A stretch of DNA of 14,933 nucleotides from an uncultured Clostridia bacterium (GCA_937880805.1 CALGRR010000047.1:1-14933), one strand, 5' to 3'; counted from the stretch's first letter, positions 1-5,848 are shown. The notes: a model not told the origin generated them from the letters alone. A program made the numbers and translations.

Positions 1-40
1 GAGATCTACACTCTTTCCCTACACTACGCTCTTCCGATCT
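1..40 (+). other. Illumina P5/TruSeq adapter contamination
   Basis: These 40 bases match the 3' part of the standard Illumina universal (P5/read 1) adapter, ending in the familiar CTCTTCCGATCT, with one difference at base 25 (T where the adapter has G). This comparison is to the adapter sequence as I remember it. The adapter is fused directly to genomic sequence at about base 41, so the contig edge is a library artefact. It also adds a false C-terminus to the reading frame of the adjacent tyrA fragment. Confidence 0.97.
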
Positions 41-285
41 TTTATTCTTTTTGCGTTCCGTTCAACGAACTCAACCGTATCGTGAGGATAAAGTGCAACT
101 ATTATTATATCACATTTTTCAATATTGTCATCAGTTAATTCTTCTTTAATTGCTCCTACGAGCTTTGCGGCAAGAACGGATGATTTGTTTATATCAAACC
201 CCATAACCTCGTGCTTTCCGCTTTCGGAAAGTGCTCTTGCGAGCGAGCCTCCGATCAAGCCTAATCCTGCTACACCGATAATCAT
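41..285 (-). CDS. tyrA: Prephenate dehydrogenase, N-terminal fragment (contig edge)
   Basis: This is the N-terminal ~81 residues of a TyrA-family dehydrogenase, which oxidatively decarboxylates prephenate to 4-hydroxyphenylpyruvate in tyrosine synthesis. The start shows the Rossmann dinucleotide-binding motif GLGLIGGSLA (residues 7-16), and the acidic FDIN at the end of strand 2 suggests NAD preference. 'CDIIIVALYP' is the next conserved Rossmann strand. The ATG lies 7 nt downstream of the aroF stop, with GGTGAT as a modest ribosome site, so the two genes are co-transcribed and probably coupled. The gene is truncated at base 41: the frame continues into the adapter and stops there (tail DRKSVV is adapter-encoded). 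Related NAD(P)-binding dehydrogenases share the fold, but the aroF neighbour makes TyrA by far the best call. Confidence 0.88.
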
Positions 286-292
286 AATTATA

Positions 293-1300
293 TCACCATT
301 TTGTCATTATTTCTCTTATTGCAAGTGCTTCTTTAACTACCTTTGCAAATTCCTCGGGGCGAAGTGACTGCGGTCCGTCACAAAGTGCCTTTGAGGGGTT
401 ATTGTGAACCTCAATCATAAGACCGTCTGCACCTGCCGCAACCGCAGCAAGAGCAAGCGGACGAACCATTCTTGCCATACCCGCCGCATGGCTGGGGTCT
501 GCTATAATGGGAAGATGCGTTTTTTCTTTGAGAAGAGCGATTGCCGAAATATCCATAGTATTTCTTGTGTAATGCTCAAAGGTGCGTATGCCTCTTTCAC
601 AAAGCATAACCTTTGAATTGCCGCCCGCCATAATATACTCGGCACTCATAAGAAGCTCTTCCATTGTTGCGGCAAGTCCTCTTTTGAGAAGAATGGGCTT
701 ATCGGTTTTTCCGAGCTCCTTAAGAAGCTCGAAATTCTGCATATTTCTTGCACCAACCTGAATAACATCAACATTTTCAAATAAGGGCAGATGCGAAAGA
801 TCCATAATCTCGGTAACAATGGGTGCACCCGTTGCTTTTTTTGCCTCTTCAAGAAGAGCAAGGCCCTCTCCCCTCATACCCTGGAAGGCATAGGGTGATG
901 TTCTGGGCTTGAACGCTCCGCCTCGGATAAGATTTGCACCCGCCGCCTTGACATCGCTTGCAATTTCACGGATTTGCTCGGGCGATTCGATTGAGCAGGG
1001 GCCTGCGATAAACTGAAAATTGCCGCCGCCGATTTTTACGCCGCCAACATCTATGACGGTATCGTCGGGATGGAATTTTCTGTTTGCCTTCTTATAAGGC
1101 TCGCTTATTCTTGTTACATTGCTTACTATATTAAGACCGCTGATAAGGTCGGTATCAACATGGCTTGTATCGCCTACAAGGCCAAGCACCGATTCATATT
1201 CGCCGTTACTGCGGTGGATTACAAGTCCGAGGCTCTGCAGCCATTCAATAAGATTCTGTATCTGGGCTTCATCTGTTCCTTTTTTAACTGTTACAACCAT
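293..1300 (-). CDS. aroF: 3-deoxy-7-phosphoheptulonate (DAHP) synthase, AroAI-beta type with N-terminal FDL domain
   Basis: This enzyme condenses phosphoenolpyruvate and erythrose 4-phosphate into DAHP, the first step of the shikimate pathway. It has 335 residues. Residues 1-~70 form the ferredoxin-like (ACT-like) regulatory domain seen in the Thermotoga maritima enzyme, which senses Tyr/Phe. The (beta/alpha)8 barrel follows, with FIAGPCSIES (97-106), GARNMQN (183-189), LLKRG (204-208), CERGIRTF (234-241) and ADPSHAAG (267-274). Metal ligands by homology are C102, H271, E297 and D308, all present. The ATG at 1300 is preceded by GGAGGT (1309-1314). The gene is first in an operon with tyrA and lies downstream of a Tyr/Phe leader peptide and terminator. 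Both point to feedback control at the protein and transcript levels by the same amino acids. Confidence 0.96.
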   Translation of the reverse strand: MVVTVKKGTDEAQIQNLIEWLQSLGLVIHRSNGEYESVLGLVGDTSHVDTDLISGLNIVSNVTRISEPYKKANRKFHPDDTVIDVGGVKIGGGNFQFIAGPCSIESPEQIREIASDVKAAGANLIRGGAFKPRTSPYAFQGMRGEGLALLEEAKKATGAPIVTEIMDLSHLPLFENVDVIQVGARNMQNFELLKELGKTDKPILLKRGLAATMEELLMSAEYIMAGGNSKVMLCERGIRTFEHYTRNTMDISAIALLKEKTHLPIIADPSHAAGMARMVRPLALAAVAAGADGLMIEVHNNPSKALCDGPQSLRPEEFAKVVKEALAIREIMTKW

Positions 1301-1308
1301 TTTTACAT

Positions 1309-1314
1309 ACCTCC
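1309..1314 (-). promoter_or_regulatory. Ribosome binding site of aroF
   Basis: The sequence GGAGGT on the minus strand lies 8 nt before the aroF ATG and fixes that start. It follows directly after a palindromic repeat module (1332-1355). Confidence 0.85.
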
Positions 1315-1331
1315 AAATATGGTCTTTCTGA

Positions 1332-1355
1332 CGGCCAATGGCCGCCCCTACGAAT
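1332..1355 (-). repeat. GTAGGGGC-type palindromic repeat module
   Basis: On the minus strand this reads TTCGTAGGGGCGGCC, then a 3-nt loop and GGCCG, forming a small GC-rich hairpin. The 12-mer TTCGTAGGGGCG recurs at 12121-12132, where it is followed by a different hairpin (CGAAC-TGT-GTTCG). The core is shared and the stem is variable, which suggests members of one dispersed repeat family. It has no coding potential and sits in the 5' untranslated region of aroF. Confidence 0.7.
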
Positions 1356-1360
1356 TATAA

Positions 1361-1489
1361 TCGGTCATAGGCGGAGCCTATCCTTAATATGCCCTCGGCA
1401 TATTTCATTTGAGCATCAACGAAAATTTCATATTGCTTCACAATATTTCATACACGAAAGTGTATTTCATTAACGGATGCAATCCGTTA
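1361..1489 (+). repeat. Tandem hairpin array, copy A
   Basis: Short hairpins are separated by a near-constant heptamer ATTTCAT. In order: TCGGTCATAGGCGGAGCCTA (1361-1380, running on to about 1383), ATATGCC-CTC-GGCATAT, a decayed unit (about 1409-1425), ATTG-CTTCA-CAAT, ACAC-GAAA-GTGT, and TAACGGAT-GCA-ATCCGTTA (1471-1489). The first unit and the last three match copy B at 4215-4340 in order and stem sequence, but copy B uses ATATCAC as separator. In this location the array lies within the transcribed leader of the aroF operon (antisense to the orientation given), between the attenuator terminator and the aroF ribosome site. I do not know a name for this family. Confidence 0.85.
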
Positions 1490-1526
1490 AAAAATAAACC
1501 CCGCAGTGTAAATTTCACTGCGGGGT
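1485..1526 (-). terminator. Intrinsic terminator of the aroF leader (attenuator terminator)
   Basis: On the minus strand an 11-bp GC-rich stem (1516-1526 with 1498-1508, arms ACCCCGCAGTG and CACTGCGGGGT) encloses a 7-nt loop and is followed directly by TTTATTTTTT. It lies downstream of the Tyr/Phe leader ORF and upstream of aroF. In its own transcript it therefore stops transcription before the structural genes, unless the competing antiterminator forms. No terminator-like T-run follows on the plus strand. Confidence 0.9.
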
Positions 1527-1564
1527 ATAAACAACCTCAATTAACGATTTTCAGCAAAACTTAC
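1508..1564 (-). promoter_or_regulatory. Antiterminator pairing in the aroF leader
   Basis: On the minus strand GTAAGTTTTGCTG (1564-1552) can pair over 13 contiguous positions, three of them G-U, with CAGTGAAATTTAC (1520-1508). The second segment contains part of the 5' arm and the whole loop of the terminator, so the two structures exclude each other. The first segment also contains the start of TGCTGAAAA (1556-1548), which pairs perfectly over 9 bp with TTTTCAGCA (1617-1609) inside the leader ORF. This gives the classic 1:2 / 2:3 / 3:4 arrangement of amino-acid operon attenuators. The pairings were read by eye; energies were not computed. Confidence 0.75.
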
Positions 1565-1578
1565 CAAACCCTATCAAA

Positions 1579-1632
1579 TTACTTGATAAAGTAAAAGTAA
1601 AAATATGCTGCTGAAAAAACATTTTTCTTCAT
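1579..1632 (-). CDS. Tyr/Phe-rich leader peptide (17 aa) of the aroF-tyrA operon
   Basis: This short ORF encodes MKKNVFSAAYFYFYFIK, with 3 Tyr and 4 Phe in 17 residues and an uninterrupted Y-F-Y-F-Y-F run (codons 1605-1588). The ATG at 1632 is preceded by AGAGGT (1641-1646) with 8 nt between. It lies about 25 nt inside the predicted transcript and is followed by a terminator and then by a Tyr/Phe-pathway operon. By analogy with PheL and TrpL, a ribosome stalled on the Tyr/Phe codons would cover 1617-1609, free segment 1564-1552, and allow antitermination. The peptide itself probably has no other function. It is too short for ordinary gene finders. Confidence 0.85.
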   Translation of the reverse strand: MKKNVFSAAYFYFYFIK

Positions 1633-1662
1633 TTGGAATAACCTCTTTTTGTTGATGCATAA

Positions 1663-1691
1663 AGAATAGCACCAAAAAAACCGTTTGTCAA
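1663..1691 (-). promoter_or_regulatory. Sigma-70-type promoter of the leader-aroF-tyrA operon
   Basis: The minus strand shows a perfect -35 TTGACA (1691-1686), a 17-bp spacer and TATTCT as -10 (1668-1663), predicting a start near 1656. The leader ORF starts about 25 nt later. Confidence 0.85.
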
Positions 1692-1702
1692 TACTTTTTC
1701 TC

Positions 1703-1728
1703 AAAAAAACTTTAGCAATTTAAAGCTT
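1703..1728 (-). terminator. Weak intrinsic terminator after the nicotinamidase-like gene
   Basis: On the minus strand AAGCTTTA and TAAAGTTT (8 bp including one G-U) enclose AATTGC, and a seven-T run overlaps the 3' arm. It lies 14 nt after the stop of the hydrolase and directly before the -35 of the aroF promoter, so it would separate the two operons. The stem is AT-rich and may be inefficient. Confidence 0.55.
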
Positions 1729-1741
1729 TTTATCGCTGAAT

Positions 1742-2263
1742 TCATCTGTTCGCTATTTTTATCTGGCAAACCGCCATTGCCTCAAGGGCTCTTTGATGGC
1801 TTTCGGGTGTTACGCCCGCACAGCACGATGCATCAACCTCAACGGGAATTTCGGGCAAAAACGCCTTGATAAGCATTGCGTTTGAGATAACGCAAATATC
1901 CGTGCAAAGACCGACAAGCTCTATGCTCTCAATCTTTTCTTTTTCGTTTTCTGCTTTAAGAATTTGTGCAAGCTCAACACTTCCGAACGAGGGCTTGTCA
2001 ATCGCCTCATTCTTTCGCAACTCTTCAAGCTCTGCGTTTATCTGCCAGCCCCCGGTGCCTCTTACGCAATGCTCAACGGGAAGATTCTTTCCCTCCTGAG
2101 TTGAAAGATAATCCGCCTCGTGGGTATCTCTTGTGAAAATAATTTTGCCGTCAAAGTTTTTGATTTTTTCCTTTACGGCAGGCACGATTGCAACGGCCTC
2201 CTTTGTGCCCAGAGCACCGTCGATAAAATCGTTCTGCATATCAACAACAATAAGATATTTCAT
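1742..2263 (-). CDS. Isochorismatase-fold cysteine hydrolase, probable nicotinamidase
   Basis: This 173-residue enzyme of the isochorismatase/nicotinamidase superfamily probably deamidates nicotinamide to nicotinate in NAD salvage. The catalytic triad is visible as D8 (VVDMQNDF), K90 (DKPSFGS) and C124 (GLCTDICVISN), with the cis-peptide stretch just before the Cys. Metal ligands by analogy with nicotinamidases are D46, H48 (TRDTH), E57 and H65; the use of a Glu at the third position recalls the pneumococcal enzyme. The ATG at 2263 lies 11 nt after the stop of the upstream pseudokinase-sortase gene, so the two are one transcription unit. No functional link between them is obvious. Other amidase activities of the fold cannot be excluded, so I give no symbol; pncA would be the natural one. 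Confidence 0.85.
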   Translation of the reverse strand: MKYLIVVDMQNDFIDGALGTKEAVAIVPAVKEKIKNFDGKIIFTRDTHEADYLSTQEGKNLPVEHCVRGTGGWQINAELEELRKNEAIDKPSFGSVELAQILKAENEKEKIESIELVGLCTDICVISNAMLIKAFLPEIPVEVDASCCAGVTPESHQRALEAMAVCQIKIANR

Positions 2264-2274
2264 ATTTTCTCCTT

Positions 2275-4119
2275 TTAATTAAAAGTATTCGGGTCGTTGG
2301 CATACGGATTATCCATACGCTTTGCATCGTAATATGCCTGCGGGAATCTGGGGCTTTCGTTAACGGTAACAAGCGAGGTGTTTACCTGCTCCGTTTCACC
2401 GTCACGCAGAAGCCTGCCAACTATAACAAGGCGGGCATCTTCAAAATCATAGCAGCAGGTGGAAAGGGTAAGTATTTTATCGTTTTCGTTTATATCAACG
2501 CCCGTTGTGTAAAGCTTGCGTTTATCGATTTCTTCTATATATTCCTTGAATCTTGCGTTGGTTGCTTCGTTGAAAATATAATTGAAAACATATCCGTTAT
2601 CATCCTCTTTTTTGCTGTTTGAAATAAACACGGCATATATTTTGAAGGTGTAATCTTTATATAATGTGTTTAACCTGATAAGCGGGGCTTTTTTGAATGT
2701 TTCGGATTCTCTGTATTGCTCCAGAGTGCCGAAAATTTTATCGTCGTGCCTCATATTATGACCGTAGATTATCGTGTTTCTGTCAAGAGAAGTCATCGAA
2801 TTTCTGTAGTCAAAAAACGGTGCACCGTATGAGGTTGAGTTGCCGTAAAAATCACGGCGTAAATATTTATCGTTATCCTCCGCCTGCACTATGGCGGTGT
2901 TGATATTCATTTCGGGCATTGAAAGCCAGCCAGCAAAATCGGTGTTTTCCGCATATATATCAGCGAATGAAGGATTCATATTCTGCGGAAAGATAATCTC
3001 GGGATATTTTTCTCTGATTGCATCCCACGGATTAACCTCAGGCACCGCCGTTGTTTCAACAAGCGAGGCAAGCTTATCGTTTTGCTTTGATGCTTTGTAG
3101 GGCTCAATAAAATAATAATTAATCAGAACTCCGACACTCACAACAAAACATATTATTGCAAGAATCATAACAATTTTTCTCGGTGTATCGGATTTCTTTT
3201 TCTTAGCCGCCAAAGGCTTTTTTTCTTTTAAATCCGCAATAAAATCATCTGTATTATTATATCTTTCAGATGCTTTCAGATTCATTGCCTTTTCTATTTT
3301 TCTTCTCTCACCCGCATCAAAGCTTTCGGGGAAGCGAAGAGCTTTTCCCGCCGCACGCTCATCGGCATCGGGCGGAAGCAGACCCGTTGCCGCAACATAA
3401 ATCACGGCACCGAGAGAATAAACATCGCTCCACGCACCGCATTCCGTTGTTCCGTGCTTTTTTTCGGGAGCATCAAACGGCGAGGAATTAAACTTCGGCG
3501 GATATGAATATCCAGTTAAAGCAACAACCTTTCCGTTATCATCGCAAAGAACATTATAGGGGTTTACATTGCCGTGAATAAGATGTTCCTTGTGCAGAGC
3601 ACTCAGGCATTCGGTAAGCGGTTCAAGTGTATTTATAATTTTATCAACCGCAATTCTTCTTCCGTTTCCGAGCCACGCAGAAAGCGGGCGGCGTTTATCG
3701 CCGGGGATAACATAATAAAAGGTTGCGTTTTCTCTGAAGCAATCCGAAACATCGAATATTGTTTCCTCTGCAGCTTTTTTCATTTTTTCAAACACCGAAG
3801 CCAGCTTCAGAACTGCCGCCTCAAACTTTTCTTTATCCTCCTGCGTTCTGCAGGCAAGCTTTGTTCCCGAACGGTAAACAAGCTTTGAAGGCAGAAATTC
3901 GGTTATTCTCACATTCTTTTTGCTTTTCGTATCCACAGCATAATATGAAATAAAACCGCCGCCCTGCGAAAAAACTCCGCCGATAACATATCGGTTTTTA
4001 AGCTCCGAGCCTATTTCAAGCATATTCTTATATTTTTTAAGAGTTCCGCTGAATCCGCACTCGGGACAGAAATCGGAATCCGAAGCAATTTCGGCAAAGC
4101 AGTATTTGCAGATTTTCAA
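2275..4119 (-). CDS. Zinc ribbon - pseudokinase - TM - class B sortase fusion protein
   Basis: This 614-residue protein has four parts. A zinc ribbon has CxxC pairs at C4/C7 and C18/C21. A protein-kinase fold spans about 42-300. A single TM segment (about 316-337) follows a lysine-rich stretch. A class B-like sortase spans about 372-572, with H454 (IYGHN), C555 (TLSTC) and R563. In the kinase domain the VAIK lysine is T73 (VRIT), HRD is H182-G-N184 and DFG is T202-G-Y, while the structural APE (217-219) and DVYSLG (232-237) remain, so it should be catalytically dead. Topology: ribbon and pseudokinase inside, sortase outside. Start is TTG at 4119, preceded by a G-rich ribosome site (AAAGGGGGG). 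A 43-residue polar tail follows the sortase. No sortase substrate or pilin gene is in the window. Confidence 0.9.
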   Translation of the reverse strand: MKICKYCFAEIASDSDFCPECGFSGTLKKYKNMLEIGSELKNRYVIGGVFSQGGGFISYYAVDTKSKKNVRITEFLPSKLVYRSGTKLACRTQEDKEKFEAAVLKLASVFEKMKKAAEETIFDVSDCFRENATFYYVIPGDKRRPLSAWLGNGRRIAVDKIINTLEPLTECLSALHKEHLIHGNVNPYNVLCDDNGKVVALTGYSYPPKFNSSPFDAPEKKHGTTECGAWSDVYSLGAVIYVAATGLLPPDADERAAGKALRFPESFDAGERRKIEKAMNLKASERYNNTDDFIADLKEKKPLAAKKKKSDTPRKIVMILAIICFVVSVGVLINYYFIEPYKASKQNDKLASLVETTAVPEVNPWDAIREKYPEIIFPQNMNPSFADIYAENTDFAGWLSMPEMNINTAIVQAEDNDKYLRRDFYGNSTSYGAPFFDYRNSMTSLDRNTIIYGHNMRHDDKIFGTLEQYRESETFKKAPLIRLNTLYKDYTFKIYAVFISNSKKEDDNGYVFNYIFNEATNARFKEYIEEIDKRKLYTTGVDINENDKILTLSTCCYDFEDARLVIVGRLLRDGETEQVNTSLVTVNESPRFPQAYYDAKRMDNPYANDPNTFN

Positions 4120-4181
4120 GGTTATCCCCCCTTTCTTTGAGGTAATAAGTAAGAAGTAATAGTGAATAAGTGATTTACAGA

Positions 4182-4210
4182 TTGAAAAAAAATCAGGTTT
4201 ATGATATTAT
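4182..4210 (+). promoter_or_regulatory. Promoter of the yfbR-type gene
   Basis: TTGAAA (4182-4187), a 17-bp spacer and TATTAT (4205-4210) form a good housekeeping promoter. Transcription would start near 4217, so the whole hairpin array 4215-4340 forms the 5' untranslated region of the downstream gene. Confidence 0.65.
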
Positions 4211-4214
4211 AAAA

Positions 4215-4340
4215 TCGGTCATAGGCGGAGCCTATCCGAAACACGCGAAGCGTATATCACTTGCCAAAGGCAAATATCACATTGCTTCGCAATATATCAC
4301 ACACCGAAAGGTGTATATCACAAACGGATGCAATCCGTTT
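4215..4340 (+). repeat. Tandem hairpin array, copy B (six hairpins)
   Basis: Six consecutive hairpins are seen: TCGG-TC-ATAGGC-GGA-GCCTAT-CCGA (4215-4239), ACGC-GAA-GCGT (4243-4253), TTGCC-AAA-GGCAA (4261-4273), ATTGC-TTC-GCAAT (4281-4293), ACACC-GAAA-GGTGT (4301-4314) and AAACGGAT-GCA-ATCCGTTT (4322-4340). Units 2 to 5 are each followed by ATATCAC, giving a ~20-nt period. Every stem is different but perfectly paired, so pairing rather than sequence appears to be conserved. The array ends 7 nt before the GGAGG of the yfbR-type gene. Confidence 0.9.
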
Positions 4341-4357
4341 CACAATCGGAGGTAGTT

Positions 4358-4942
4358 ATGGAAAACGGATTTTTTGCAATGGTTTCAAGAATGAAATATA
4401 TTAACCGCTGGGCTCTTATGAGAAATGAGCACAGTGAAAATTTAAGCGAACACAGCTTTGAGGTTGCGGTTATAGCACACGCTCTTGCAGTTATAAAAAA
4501 CAAACGCTTCGGCTCAGATATCAACGGTGAAAGAGCTGCACTGATGGGTCTTTTTCACGACGCACCTGAAACACTTACGGGCGATATGCCAACTCCCGTA
4601 AAGTATTACAGCGAAGAGGTTCGCAACGCATATAAAACCGTTGAAGAAAACGCCTGCAAAAGCCTTGTTGCGATGCTTCCCGAGGATTTCCGAAGTGAAT
4701 TTGCTCCCCTGCTTATTCCCCGTGAAGAGGATGACGAGCTCTGGAAGCTTGTCAAAGCCGCCGATAAAATCAGTGCTCTTATCAAATGCCTTGAAGAAAG
4801 AAAGGCGGGCAACAGCGAATTTGTCAAAGCGGGGGAAGGAATAAAAGAAAGCATTGAAAAGCTTGATATGCCCGAGGCAAAGGTTTTCATTGAAGAATTT
4901 CTTCCTGCCTTTGAGCTTACGCTTGATGAACTGAAAAACTGA
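4358..4942 (+). CDS. yfbR: 5'-deoxynucleotidase, YfbR-type HD-domain phosphohydrolase
   Basis: This 194-residue protein closely follows the Escherichia coli YfbR pattern, an HD-domain enzyme that removes the phosphate from deoxyribonucleoside 5'-monophosphates. Visible family motifs are INRWALMRNEHSENLSEHS (15-33), LFHDAPETLTGDMPTPVKY (65-83) and AADKISALIKCLEE (134-147). The metal site is H32, H67, D68 and D136, with substrate-specificity residues R17-W18 and catalytic E71 by homology. The start chosen is ATG 4358, with GGAGG at 4348-4352. An upstream in-frame ATG at 4328 lies inside the repeat array, has no ribosome site and would add residues foreign to the family. The stop directly abuts the convergent amidohydrolase stop. 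Role: nucleotide pool sanitation and dNMP turnover. Confidence 0.92.
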   Translation: MENGFFAMVSRMKYINRWALMRNEHSENLSEHSFEVAVIAHALAVIKNKRFGSDINGERAALMGLFHDAPETLTGDMPTPVKYYSEEVRNAYKTVEENACKSLVAMLPEDFRSEFAPLLIPREEDDELWKLVKAADKISALIKCLEERKAGNSEFVKAGEGIKESIEKLDMPEAKVFIEEFLPAFELTLDELKN

Positions 4943-5737
4943 TTACAGACCGAGCAGTCTTTGTGCGTTGCCGCCGAGGATTGCTCGTTTTTCTTTTTCC
5001 GTTATATCGAGCACATTAACAAATTCAACATAATGAGCAGGATTGCTCCAGGGGGCATCACTGCCCATAAGAATTCTATCCGCACCGTGAGCCTTGATTA
5101 TGGGCACGGCTATTTTGGGCGGCAAAACGCCGTAGCTGTATGCCGTATCAAGATAAACATCCTTGCCAACAAGATATTCTTCGGTATCGTCCCAACCGAT
5201 AAGCCCGCCGAAATGTGCGGCAACAACGGGTGCACCCTTGAACGAGGGCAAAACGCTTGCAAGCCTTTTGGGGTCGCAATGCATAGGTCTGGGGTAGCCC
5301 ATATCCAATCCGCAATGAAAAACGGTTATGAGACCGAGCTCACCGATTTTTTCATAAATGGGAAGCATTCTATCGTCATCGCAGTAGAATTCCTGATAAT
5401 CGGGATGAAGCTTAACTCCCTTTATTCCGTTTTCGGCAAGTCTTTCAAGCTCCGAAAGAGCATCGGGGCTTTCGTGATGAACGCTGCCGAAGGGTATAAT
5501 CCCCTCTGCATCTTTAAGTGAAATTGCAAAGTTATTTACATTGGTCTGCTGATGAGCATTTGTTGCGATGTTGAGCACAACAGAATAATCAACGCCGCTT
5601 CTCTTCTGAAGCGAAGCAAGCCCCTTTGCCGTACCGTTATGAAAAGGCTCAAGAATTCCCGAACGCAGGCGAAGCTGCTCCATTGCTTTTTCGGCAATTT
5701 TATCGGGAAAACAGTGCGTGTGAAAATCAATTATCAT
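4943..5737 (-). CDS. Amidohydrolase family metal-dependent TIM-barrel hydrolase (amidohydrolase_2/COG2159-like)
   Basis: This 264-residue enzyme has the amidohydrolase_2 layout found in ACMSD and related decarboxylases/hydrolases. It shows HxH at H6/H8 (DFHTH), GVKLHP (107-112), H141 (FHCG), H175 (AAHFGG) and GSDAPW with D227. These are the expected metal and catalytic positions of a mononuclear or binuclear zinc barrel. The C-terminal ILGGNAQRLLGL is the typical ending of the family. The ATG at 5737 has AGAAGG (5745-5750) 7 nt upstream. No signal peptide is present, so the enzyme is cytoplasmic. The substrate cannot be read from the sequence or from the neighbours; the gene is monocistronic and convergent with the yfbR-type gene. 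Confidence 0.88.
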   Translation of the reverse strand: MIIDFHTHCFPDKIAEKAMEQLRLRSGILEPFHNGTAKGLASLQKRSGVDYSVVLNIATNAHQQTNVNNFAISLKDAEGIIPFGSVHHESPDALSELERLAENGIKGVKLHPDYQEFYCDDDRMLPIYEKIGELGLITVFHCGLDMGYPRPMHCDPKRLASVLPSFKGAPVVAAHFGGLIGWDDTEEYLVGKDVYLDTAYSYGVLPPKIAVPIIKAHGADRILMGSDAPWSNPAHYVEFVNVLDITEKEKRAILGGNAQRLLGL

Positions 5738-5770
5738 ATAAATACCTTCTGTTTGCTATTAAATAAAGCT

Positions 5771-5799
5771 ATTTTACACCTTTTTTTATATTATATCAA
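5771..5799 (-). promoter_or_regulatory. Promoter of the amidohydrolase gene
   Basis: On the minus strand TTGATA (5799-5794), a 17-bp spacer and TAAAAT (5776-5771) give a plausible housekeeping promoter about 34 bp before the ATG. It is divergent from the rimP promoter 20 bp away. Confidence 0.6.
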
Positions 5800-5819
5800 T
5801 ATTATTTTTATAAAAACAC

Positions 5820-5848
5820 TTGATATTTTAAAAGCTTTGTGTTAAACT
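5820..5848 (+). promoter_or_regulatory. Promoter of the rimP-nusA-infB operon
   Basis: TTGATA (5820-5825), a 17-bp spacer and TAAACT (5843-5848) predict a start near 5855. This leaves a ~95-nt leader before rimP that contains a conserved-looking hairpin. Confidence 0.65.

Noticed and set aside
1409..1594. 61-codon plus-strand ORF over the aroF leader
   Set aside because: It runs through the hairpin array, terminator and antiterminator of the opposite strand, has no ribosome site, and its sequence follows from the repeat words.
1301..1656. T-box or TRAP-type control of aroF
   Set aside because: I see no T-box sequence (AGGGTGGNACCGCG-like), no specifier stem and no GAG/UAG triplet array; the leader-peptide model explains the region.
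4204..4211. Minus-strand TATAAT as promoter of the pseudokinase-sortase operon
   Set aside because: No acceptable -35 lies 16-18 bp upstream; the promoter of that operon could not be assigned.
4241..4340. CRISPR-like periodicity
   Set aside because: The repeated word is 7 nt and the intervening segments are ~13-nt hairpins; no cas genes are present.
4170..4355. 61-codon plus-strand ORF before the yfbR-type gene
   Set aside because: It is composed of the promoter and hairpin array; the periodic residues come from the repeat, and there is no ribosome site.
4328..4357. Upstream in-frame ATG for the yfbR-type gene
   Set aside because: It lies in the last hairpin with no Shine-Dalgarno, while ATG 4358 has GGAGG and fits the family N-terminus.
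4961..5521. 186-codon plus-strand ORF
   Set aside because: It is antisense to the amidohydrolase, whose motifs are complete; a codon-bias shadow.
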